Of a stretch of DNA of 64,000 bases, positions 48,415-55,456 are shown in pieces. A program made the position numbers and the translations under genes. The notes beneath the pieces were generated by a model, which worked only from the letters and a program-made list of their open reading frames with translations, was not told where the DNA came from and searched no databases. The stretch covers positions 248,001 through 312,000 of the forward strand of contig QPMI01000095.1 of the NCBI GenBank assembly GCA_004431415.1, in the 5' to 3' direction. The DNA is from Cyanophora paradoxa. Its lineage: Eukaryota; Glaucocystophyceae; Cyanophorales; Cyanophoraceae. The number at the start of each line of letters is the position of its first letter. Positions within the stretch are counted from its first letter, which is position 1.

Positions 48415-50309
48415 AAATCTGCTCAGCCGTTTCTGGCCCATGTCGGCGGCGGAAAATTCAAAAAGAATTCCGGTACGCCTGCGGCTGCCGCAGTGCGCGC
48501 ACGCTGCTATATATCGCTGACGCAATGCTTCCGGATCCGAGGCTTCTGCAATCACATATGCAGTGAAAAAGAGATCTAGACCGTCCGGTCCGACGGTCGG
48601 ACGTCGACTCTGGCCCGGCGGCAGAAAATTCAGCCATCGAACTTCAGCCCTGGCAGCGATCCGACAATTGCAATCTCAGCGCTGTCGATTCATGATCATG
48701 TGCATCGTGCATCGTGGCATGTGCCGCAGTGCCTCAGCCTGGCAGTGCTTGCGGAATTCGATTTCAAGTTCTCGGTTTGCGGATTCACACTGGTGCCGTG
48801 TCCTCAATTTCCGAAGTTCGAAGGCTTAACTTAAAGTAAGTTTGGCAAATCATTGAATCGAAGAACAAACTCCGACACATGTACAGACAACCGTTGAACT
48901 TGGCGACCTAACTAGGCCGCCGGGCCTGGCAGGCTGCTGCTGGCCATCCGATGGCCCAGTAGCCCAGCCGTTGAGCAAGAGCCCAATAGCCCTAAAGCAA
49001 CGTTGGACCTCAAATTGGCAAAGATTGGGGAAGGGAAAATCACTTCCCCTGTCCCTGTCCCTCGGGCCCAACCCTACCCCAAATCCCATTTCCCCGACCT
49101 CCGCAAAACCCGGGCCGCGCGGTACATCCTGAAAGCCCATCCCCAGGGGACTCCGAAACCATGTCTCCCGGTCCCGTCCGAGCAAAGGGTGATCCAGGAA
49201 CAGGCACCAACACCCGGGACAAAAATGGGTCCAGCGACGCACAGGGAGCAGATGTACGGGCCAGACCAGTTCGTGGTCGTTGCACGCATCATGCCCGACA
49301 TTCCGTTCTGCGAGAGCTAGGCCGGGCGCGAGCGCGGTCGCGTGGGAGGACGCCGCGCGCGCTAGCCAATCACATTGGAGAGTGCGAACTTACCCTGAGG
49401 AAAGTCTTTTTACGGACCCCCCCCTGCCACTTCCTCCCCCCACGCCGGCCCCGCCTGGCCGCTTTCCGAAGTTCCGAAGTTCTCGAGCTCACTCCCGGCC
49501 CGCACAGCTCGCGATCCGATGATCGGATAGCGCTCTCAGCGCTTGGCAGTCTGCTGCAGCTGTACATGTCGCTAGCCGCGCGCGCCAGCCGCGCACGCCA
49601 CAGCCGCTCCAACCGCGCGCATGCAGATCGCGCGCGCTTTGCCCGCGCATGCGCATGCAGATCGCGCGCGCGCGGAGGCCAGCCTCTAGGCAATTGCAAT
49701 TGCAAGCCGCGGCCGCGCGCCTCCCGAGTCAAGTGCACGTGCAGGCCTAGGCATATAAGGTTCGATTTGTGATTATGCGCATGCATGAGCTCGAGCTATG
49801 ACCATCTCCCGCCCGCCGGCCGCGGGCCGCGCCGGCACCCCGCGGCCGGCCGCGGCCGGCGCCGGCGCCGCGGGCGCCGGCCCGGCGCCGCGGCCGGCGC
49901 GCCCGGGCCGGGCGCCCGGTGCCCGCGACCTACCTATGGCCTAGCCTCGAGCTCGAGCTCGCGTAGGCCTCGAAGACAGCTCGCCTGGCATGGCCTCGAT
50001 TTCAAGTTTTTTTCCTCAAGCTCCGAGGCTCAGCGGCTTTAATTTGTTCCTTTTCCGGCTCGAACTTCGGAAGTCTCTAGAATCTAGATCTGCTCTCTAG
50101 CGCCTGGAGGAGGGCCTCCCTGCTAGCTCGACCCCCCCAGACCCAGACCCGCGGCCGCGCCGGCGCCAAGCTCGACCGCCGCCCCACCCCGGCCCCCGCC
50201 GCCTCGAATTCAGAACCTCCTCCCTCCCGGGCTCCTCCCGCCGCCCTCCGACGCCGGGGCGCGCCCCTGCACGCCGCCGGCCCCCGTCGGCCCCGCGCGG
50301 CTCGCCCCA
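48415..50309. other. Gene-poor left flank of the viral insertion
   Basis: About 1.9 kb without a gene I can support. It has mixed composition. A strongly self-complementary GC block (CCGGC/GGCCG/GCGCC words) runs at 49805-49922, and GCGCGC/GCATGC palindromes are dense at 49560-49790. Weak open frames at 48850-49320 and 49161-49772 show no motifs. Confidence 0.5.
49805..49922. repeat. Self-complementary GC block
   Basis: About 118 bases made almost wholly of G and C in overlapping palindromic words such as GGCCGCGGCC, GGCGCCGGCGCC and GGGCGCCC. It could form several alternative hairpins. Its role is unknown. Confidence 0.7.
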
Positions 50310-50314
50310 CCGGG
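50310..50314. repeat. Target-site duplication, left (CCGGG)
   Basis: CCGGG directly precedes the left inverted repeat and recurs directly after the right one (61004-61008). A 5-bp duplication fits strand transfer by an rve-family integrase, although 6 bp is more usual for Polintons. Confidence 0.8.
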
Positions 50315-50772
50315 AGCTCAGCTTGGCGCAGTGTCTCCAAACAATAACCTCGCGCGACCACACGATCCACCGTAACAGCATCGAATCTTTTCGAAAATCA
50401 CCGTAAGGCTCAGTGTCACGATCGAAAAATTAATCGATAAAATACAACTTCATCGAATCACCACACGATCCACCGTAACAGCATCGAATCTTTTCGAAAA
50501 TCACCGTAAGGCTCAGTGTCAAGATCCAAAAAAATACAACTTCATCGAATCACCACACGATCCACCGTAACAGCCCGCTGTACACTTGATTCACACCATT
50601 TTCTATGCAGTGTCTCCCACAATTCCACAAGATTCCGCACGATAAACAGTAAGAAGCCCGTTGTGTCTTTTTTCGCGACTCTTCTACAAAGATTCCGCAC
50701 GATTCACAGTAACTTTTAACCAAAAGTTTAATAAAAATAATTCATGCTCGACTTCGACTTCTTAGATTATAC
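50315..50772 (+). repeat. Left terminal inverted repeat, 458 bp
   Basis: Read base by base, it matches the reverse complement of 60546-61003 with no difference that I can find. It starts AGCTCAGC and ends five bases short of the ATPase stop codon. Internally it has a tandem motif (CCACACGATCCACCGTAACAG) at 50358, 50461 and 50553. Confidence 0.95.
50358..50573 (+). repeat. Tandem subrepeats inside the left inverted repeat
   Basis: A unit of 103 bp then 92 bp, marked by three copies of CCACACGATCCACCGTAACAG (50358, 50461, 50553) with shared AAAATCACCGTAAGGCTCAG blocks between them. The second unit lacks 11 bp around TTAATCGATAA. The same array occurs inverted in the right repeat. It could serve as integrase or terminal-protein binding sites. 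Confidence 0.85.
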
Positions 50773-50776
50773 AAAC

Positions 50777-51529
50777 CTAAACCATAATAGTCGTGGGTTC
50801 ATTACTAATTCTTACGGATTCTCTCTTTTTTATCGCTCGTTTCTTAACAAACTTGCGAAACGCTTTCATGTCATCATCTGTCAATATTGCGCGATCGGTA
50901 TAGGTCTTTATATCATATCCTTGCAATCCAGTTATGACGGTCTGATAATTGTAACCCCAAAGTCTATGTAGTTCTTTGTAGGTCTTCCTATCCATTCCAG
51001 CGTTATATTCATCATAAGCACATTGAAACTCTTTCTCATTCCCTAAAATATTGAAGAAAACCACGAATTCCACATTACGACGAATGGTAGTAGAAATAGA
51101 ACATAAACGCTGAACATTGAAAATTACGGTAATATTATAATGTCTTCCACTCGTAACAAGTTTTTTTAAGGTCATATTTGTTTCCATATTCAGTGTGGAA
51201 CCGATCATGTCATCTAAAATTATAACCAAACTATTACGCTTTTCATTGTTTTCTATTCGTTTCTTTTGCATACTAATTAGTTTTATCACTACATTATCGT
51301 CCCATTCCTCGTAGATATTTCCAGGATGCGTTATATCTTTGAATTGACCCGTAAACGCAGTGGAACTAAACACTACGATTTGATCGATCTTATCACGCAG
51401 TTCATAAAGTAGATATTTGCAATATGTCGTTTTTCCAGAATTAGACCTACCAGCCAGTAAGAAACGCGACGGTAATTTAGCTGTTTTTGCCGGCTCGAAT
51501 TCGGGAATATCATTTAAATCTATATCCAT
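50777..51529 (-). CDS. A32/FtsK-HerA-type genome-packaging ATPase
   Basis: This protein would pump viral DNA into preformed capsids. It is 250 residues from the preferred start MDIDLNDIPEF at 51529, a typical length for PLV ATPases; an upstream Met at 51583 adds 18 unlikely hydrophobic residues. Walker A is GRSNSGKTT (residues 27-35) and Walker B is LVIILDDM (101-108) with Asp106-Asp107. Further features are a GRHYNITVIFNVQR strand, which corresponds to the sensor region of A32-type ATPases, and a basic C-terminus (KKRAIKKRESVR). The gene is the leftmost of the element, transcribed toward the left inverted repeat and just downstream of the major capsid gene, with which it may share a transcript. 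Confidence 0.9.
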   Translation of the reverse strand: MDIDLNDIPEFEPAKTAKLPSRFLLAGRSNSGKTTYCKYLLYELRDKIDQIVVFSSTAFTGQFKDITHPGNIYEEWDDNVVIKLISMQKKRIENNEKRNSLVIILDDMIGSTLNMETNMTLKKLVTSGRHYNITVIFNVQRLCSISTTIRRNVEFVVFFNILGNEKEFQCAYDEYNAGMDRKTYKELHRLWGYNYQTVITGLQGYDIKTYTDRAILTDDDMKAFRKFVKKRAIKKRESVRISNEPTTIMV

Positions 51530-51628
51530 TACTGTGTGTCCGTTACAGTAATAAGATAAAAAACAAAATAATGCGCTAACCAATACGCAACTTTCGGGGG
51601 TTCCTATTCTTAGGAAAGAAAAGAACTT

Positions 51629-52855
51629 TTAAAAGTTGGAGACTTTCAGAGTCGAAATGTTGTAGCCATTGAGTATCATGACATTGTGACGGAGCGCGTA
51701 AATGTCAACCTGAACCGGCGCAGCATCTGTGCAACCGGAAACGGTCAGATCCATGTACGAACTTGCAGAGTTGAAGAAATCTTGGTAACCCATGACTGAA
51801 TTATGGAGCGAATCCTTCCCAGATTTAGAGAGAACAACACCGTAGATACAAGCATTTTCGAAGCCAAAGTCATTGTTTCCAACAGTGCAACCCTTGAAAT
51901 GTGTAGGAATATGATTAGCAGCGGAGAGGAAACCAGAAATGGGTTTATTAGAGATTTCAAGCGATCGGTTATTATGGAAAATTTGGAATTCATCGATTTT
52001 AACCGCAGAAGTGTAACCGCGGAAATCAGAATGAGTGTATTTCTCCAGTTTGTTGACATCGCGAACAGTCATAATAATTGAATGAACCAGACCGGAAACG
52101 TTAGCGAGTGAAACCTCGACCGCCTCACCAGAATCGGCGGTTTTCAGCGATCGCGTCTTTTTGTGGATGACTTCCGTAATCGGAATACGAATACCTCCCT
52201 GTTCATTCGCCATTTTAATGAGAGTCTCCGCCTCCGCAGAAGCGATATTAACGAATTGACAGATTAGCCCGCAATCAGTCATGGCGACAGATCCACCAGC
52301 GGGGACTTCTACAATCGAAGGTTCGCGGAAGTCTACCTCAATAGCGGGCATTTCCGCCAGGCAACAGAGTGGGAAGTACGCATCATCCCAGAAAGCAGCG
52401 GGAATTTTCACTACGTACTCAGATGAATAATTGGTAGATGCGCGGTTTGTCTCGGTATCAAGTCCAAGCGAAATATACATGCTACTAAGCGTGGCGTAAT
52501 CATTATCGATCAGAGTGTTTACAGTGATCCAATCGCCAGGAATCATATACTTAAAACCACCATGGGTAAAACGAACTTCTTTAATGTAAGAAGCGCCGCC
52601 ATTGGGTAGTGTGCATTCCTGACCACCACCGGTAGTAACCTTAAAGTAAAGCGAAACGCCACTTAGTAGTTGCTTGCGTGGTAGATCAAAATAAGCGGTT
52701 GTTTTGAATCCGAAAGTGTTACCGCGTGGGCGAACCTGTTCAAGGAACGGCTTATACTTGGCGTTGGTTCCGATTTGAAGACCGGGAGATAGATAAATTT
52801 GATCCGATCCGGGAGTAACGAGGAGTTCCTTTAAAGTTGTGCCTGAAATCGACAT
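51629..52855 (-). CDS. Major capsid protein, probable double jelly roll
   Basis: A 408-residue protein lying between the ATPase and penton-like genes, the usual position and near the usual size for a PLV/virophage-type major capsid protein. The sequence is beta-rich with few charged helices. N-terminal LSPGLQIGTNAKYKPFLEQV and FGFKTTAYFDLPRKQLLSGV, a mid-protein FTHGGFKYMIPGDWITVNTL, the DDAYFPLCCLAEMPAIEVDF strand, and C-terminal KPISGFLSAANHIPTHFKG fit a two-barrel capsomer. The end DIYALRHNVMILNGYNISTL is a strand pattern common at the C-terminus of this class. Identification rests on context, length and strand pattern, not on a short diagnostic motif; structure prediction would settle it. 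Confidence 0.82.
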   Translation of the reverse strand: MSISGTTLKELLVTPGSDQIYLSPGLQIGTNAKYKPFLEQVRPRGNTFGFKTTAYFDLPRKQLLSGVSLYFKVTTGGGQECTLPNGGASYIKEVRFTHGGFKYMIPGDWITVNTLIDNDYATLSSMYISLGLDTETNRASTNYSSEYVVKIPAAFWDDAYFPLCCLAEMPAIEVDFREPSIVEVPAGGSVAMTDCGLICQFVNIASAEAETLIKMANEQGGIRIPITEVIHKKTRSLKTADSGEAVEVSLANVSGLVHSIIMTVRDVNKLEKYTHSDFRGYTSAVKIDEFQIFHNNRSLEISNKPISGFLSAANHIPTHFKGCTVGNNDFGFENACIYGVVLSKSGKDSLHNSVMGYQDFFNSASSYMDLTVSGCTDAAPVQVDIYALRHNVMILNGYNISTLKVSNF

Positions 52856-52908
52856 GATCTTATGTTTAAAATACGAAAAGAAAATTTTAATTTACTTTAT
52901 TAAACAGA
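52856..52908. promoter_or_regulatory. Bidirectional promoter region between capsid genes
   Basis: Only 53 AT-rich bases separate the divergent start codons of the major capsid and penton-like genes. Both promoters must lie here or within the opposing coding sequence. TTTAAAATA and TTTATTAAA elements are visible. The layout would couple expression of the two capsid components. Confidence 0.6.
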
Positions 52909-53811
52909 ATGACGCGTTATTATCTAAATATTGATTCCCGAGACCGGGACGAAGGAACCCCCACAAACTATTCTTATAAACTTCCCCATGCAATCCAAAA
53001 TGTTAAAGCGTGTCGTGTTACTAATTTCGAAATGTTCAATAACATTTACAATCTAAGCGAGGATGGAGTACTCACAACATCAACATATGACGCAGGAGGT
53101 GTTATTAAAAATAAAAATAATCTCATTGCGAAAGGATCATATACCATAGATAGTTTAGTAAATCTTCTAAATGCTACGATATCAACACAGGTGTATAGTA
53201 CAGCGGGAACAACTTATACCCGTCACTTCAATGTCTCATATAACCCCACATCAATGCGACTTAGAATTATGGGAGAGTCTGAATTCAATCTTAAGTTTGG
53301 TAGTCTTATTTTAGCCAATTTCCTCGGATTTCCAGAAACGGTACCGCAAGAGTCAGCGGAAGGTTACCCATCGGTTCTGTTTGATTTACCGGTAACCGTT
53401 GGTGCTTACACATATACCAATTACCTTGACAGCGTCATAGCGGTCGATCTCCTGTTTAATTCGTACATCCTTTTACATGTCGATCCACTCAAAGGTAATT
53501 ACGTAAGCAAGAACACCAGCGATGACAAAGCGCTCGCTAAAATTGAGATTGACCAAGAGGTAGGACATCTTCTAAAATATGATTCTACCAATAACTCTAT
53601 GATCATTCATGAACAAAACGGATTAGTGGAAGTTGAGACGCTCAAAGTGCGTTTAACGTATTGGAATGGTGTAGAAACTGATATTACCACGGATTGGTCA
53701 ATGACATTAGAACTTTTCACCGAAGATGAACAAGAACTAACAAAAGCATCATTAAAGAGTATCATAAGAGATTTAGAGGCTGTTTATCTACCGTTTGGTC
53801 GAAACTATTAA
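52909..53811 (+). CDS. Minor capsid / penton-like protein
   Basis: A 300-residue protein starting MTRYYLNIDSRDRDEGTPTN. The N-terminal pattern, an initial strand, then DSRDRD and a Y/F-containing strand (YSYKLPHAIQNVKACRVTNF, then an FNNIYNL turn), is the recurrent signature of penton or minor capsid proteins of PLVs, virophages and large DNA viruses. The remainder is strand-rich with LASSIC jelly-roll-like spacing, including FGSLILANFLGFPETVPQE and YTNYLDSVIAVDLLF. The C-terminus is helical (ASLKSIIRDLEAVYLPFGRN). Divergent pairing with the major capsid gene supports a vertex protein. No catalytic residues are expected. Confidence 0.78.
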   Translation: MTRYYLNIDSRDRDEGTPTNYSYKLPHAIQNVKACRVTNFEMFNNIYNLSEDGVLTTSTYDAGGVIKNKNNLIAKGSYTIDSLVNLLNATISTQVYSTAGTTYTRHFNVSYNPTSMRLRIMGESEFNLKFGSLILANFLGFPETVPQESAEGYPSVLFDLPVTVGAYTYTNYLDSVIAVDLLFNSYILLHVDPLKGNYVSKNTSDDKALAKIEIDQEVGHLLKYDSTNNSMIIHEQNGLVEVETLKVRLTYWNGVETDITTDWSMTLELFTEDEQELTKASLKSIIRDLEAVYLPFGRNY

Positions 53812-53872
53812 GCCAATTATCCGCTAAATGTGATATGATATATCGCTAATTATTTTTGTTTCAGTATTACAA

Positions 53873-54622
53873 ATGGCTCGTAAGACTCAACCGAAGAATT
53901 TCTTAGAAAAACCCGTTGAACAGGCAGAACCAGAACGGAAGCAATACAAGAAATCGAAAGGAACCGCAGCATACGAAAGCGGTGATATTGATAAGACTAT
54001 CGATAATACAATTAATTCCCATGCTGTGGCGCCGGTAGATGATACTAACGATTCTAACGCTCTTATTGATCAAGTCCCGCTAAACAAGATGCCGGGCGCT
54101 AAGCGTGGTATCAAAAAGGGGCAATTCAAAAGCGCAACGCTTGATAAAGTAGCGAAAAAATCGACTCTTCTTAAACTTCTCGATGGTGGTGAGCGTCTAT
54201 ATTCAACTTATTCAGAAAAAGACCGCCGGAACCGCTACTTTATTAGATCAACAAAAGGTAATCTAAGAACAGTACCATACAGACATGCTAAAAGTCTCGT
54301 TGATGGTATCGCAGAAGAGGTAGAGAAAGAGAAGAAGATAACGGAGGAACCGATAACCAAAAAGAAGGTAGCAAAGAAACCCGATGTTACGTTCGATGTC
54401 CTACCGGATCCAATCAAAGAAGAAAAGACCGCAACAAATGAATTAATCGCTAAAACGATTGATTACCAAGAATCCAATAAAACGGATTTGCCGGTGCTTA
54501 ACAAGAATATACTAAGGGTTGCTACATCACAATCTGACCCGATTAACTCGATTCCAAATGGTGCGCCGATGCTTTCAGGATTCGCTAAATTGCGCATCCG
54601 TCCGGGATACATGAGGGCATAG
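53873..54622 (+). CDS. Basic hypothetical protein of the PLV (249 aa)
   Basis: I do not recognise this protein. It starts MARKTQPKNFLEKPVEQ, is rich in Lys, Asp and Thr, and looks largely disordered at both ends. A compact middle section (about residues 80-145) contains GAKRGIKKGQFKSATLDKVA and RRNRYFIRSTKGNLRTVPYR. The second half has a Lys/Glu helix, EEVEKEKKITEEPITKKKVA. Its place after the penton-like gene and its basic charge suggest a virion internal or DNA-binding protein. I see no Cys/His pair that would make it the maturation protease, and it has only small uncharged stretches, so it is not a membrane protein. Confidence 0.7.
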   Translation: MARKTQPKNFLEKPVEQAEPERKQYKKSKGTAAYESGDIDKTIDNTINSHAVAPVDDTNDSNALIDQVPLNKMPGAKRGIKKGQFKSATLDKVAKKSTLLKLLDGGERLYSTYSEKDRRNRYFIRSTKGNLRTVPYRHAKSLVDGIAEEVEKEKKITEEPITKKKVAKKPDVTFDVLPDPIKEEKTATNELIAKTIDYQESNKTDLPVLNKNILRVATSQSDPINSIPNGAPMLSGFAKLRIRPGYMRA

Positions 54623-54637
54623 CCCGACATTTGCGAA

Positions 54638-54673
54638 GCCCAGCGTTAAGCCCAGCGTTAAGCCCAGCGTTAA
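54638..54673. repeat. Three tandem copies of a 12-bp unit GCCCAGCGTTAA
   Basis: Perfect units at 54638-54649, 54650-54661 and 54662-54673. A further AGCGTTAA lies at 54711-54718 and a related TAACGTTAA near 54683. They start 15 bp after the basic-protein stop. They could be iterons for a replication protein or part of a termination region between the structural and replication modules. Confidence 0.85.
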
Positions 54674-54940
54674 GCATCATTCTAACGTTAAAATTTTCTT
54701 TACAAAGAATAGCGTTAAACATCCATCTCCGAATTTTAGCGCTCACGTTTTGCTTAATTTTTTTTAAGCGGCGTTGTAGAGAAGTTGTGATATCCATGTA
54801 TCACGCTTTTTCATCACCTGTTCTACGGGGTTCATTCGTAGAATCGAGGAGGCGAAGACCTTCAGCTTATTTTTCCGGGCATCTTCTTATTAACGATGCG
54901 CAATGTTCCAAAACATCATACATACGAGACAAAAAATGAT

Positions 54941-54962
54941 TTAAAGATTTCTCGCTATATAT
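54941..54962 (+). promoter_or_regulatory. PLV promoter: TTAAAGA box plus TATATAT box
   Basis: TTAAAGA (54941-54947) followed by TATATAT (54956-54962), 24 bp before the ATG at 54987. The same two elements with the same flanking GA.TT.CT occur before the polymerase gene, which supports a shared viral promoter. Confidence 0.65.
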
Positions 54963-54986
54963 TAGAAGAGGATCAACAGAGACACA

Positions 54987-55226
54987 ATGGTAAGCGAAGC
55001 GCATAAGAAAGCAACAATGCGTTATCTGAAAACTGAGAATGGGAAGGCATACCTTACAAAATACAAGAATGCTCTAAAAGAACTCTATAAGACCGATGAA
55101 TGTTATCGATCTATGAAGATTGTGAAGAGTTCACAAAACGCTTATATTGCTAATGCGGTATGTTTCGTAAAATATCTATTTGGTGTTCCTCGTACCAATC
55201 GAGGACGTCCACCAATATATTGTTAA
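54987..55226 (+). CDS. Small basic protein with AT-hook-like tail (79 aa)
   Basis: Starts MVSEAHKKATMRYLKTENG and is mostly helical, with many Lys and Tyr. The C-terminus NRGRPPIYC contains an AT-hook-like RGRPP core that could bind the minor groove of AT-rich DNA, which the element itself has. It has its own TATA-type promoter and stands just before the polymerase gene. It could be an early regulator, or the terminal protein used to prime replication, but nothing in the sequence proves either. It is intact and its codon composition matches the rest of the element. Confidence 0.65.
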   Translation: MVSEAHKKATMRYLKTENGKAYLTKYKNALKELYKTDECYRSMKIVKSSQNAYIANAVCFVKYLFGVPRTNRGRPPIYC

Positions 55227-55456
55227 TTAGTTTTCTCGGCGCGCTTGCTCTGAGAAAGACCCAAACCGCGGTAATCGCGCTGAAACGTTAGGCGTTCACT
55301 TCGAGTTATTTTTAGAATCATCAAATGATGGTCGACCCCTTTGTTATTTTTAAAATTGCTTGACCGGTAAATTTTCCCGATCGGTCAAAAAAATCTCATG
55401 GAATAAAATGACTTAAAGAATTCTTTTCTTGTATATATAATAAGAAAACAAGCAAA
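55227..55456. promoter_or_regulatory. Intergenic region with hairpin and polymerase promoter
   Basis: Contains a 7-bp inverted repeat TTGACCG (55360-55366) / CGGTCAA (55382-55388) around a 15-base loop. Downstream, TTAAAGA (55413-55419) and TATATATA (55432-55439) lie 17 bp before the polymerase ATG. The hairpin could be an operator, terminator or origin element. Confidence 0.6.

Noticed and set aside
43676-48416. Possible genes inside the macrosatellite (several 60-270 codon open frames)
   Set aside because: The frames are low-complexity Pro/Arg/Ala translations of GC-rich repeats, open in several frames at once and not conserved between unit 2 and the others.
50516-50719. 67-codon open frame present in both inverted repeats
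   Set aside because: It lies wholly in repetitive terminal sequence, has no motif, and starts in the middle of the tandem subrepeats. It exists in both ends only because the ends are identical.
51803-52081. Open frame opposite the major capsid gene
   Set aside because: Antisense shadow of a well supported capsid ORF; no promoter or motif.
53873-54622. Basic 249-aa PLV protein as the missing maturation protease
   Set aside because: No His...Cys arrangement or hydrophobic core typical of adenain-like proteases; the sequence looks mainly disordered and basic.
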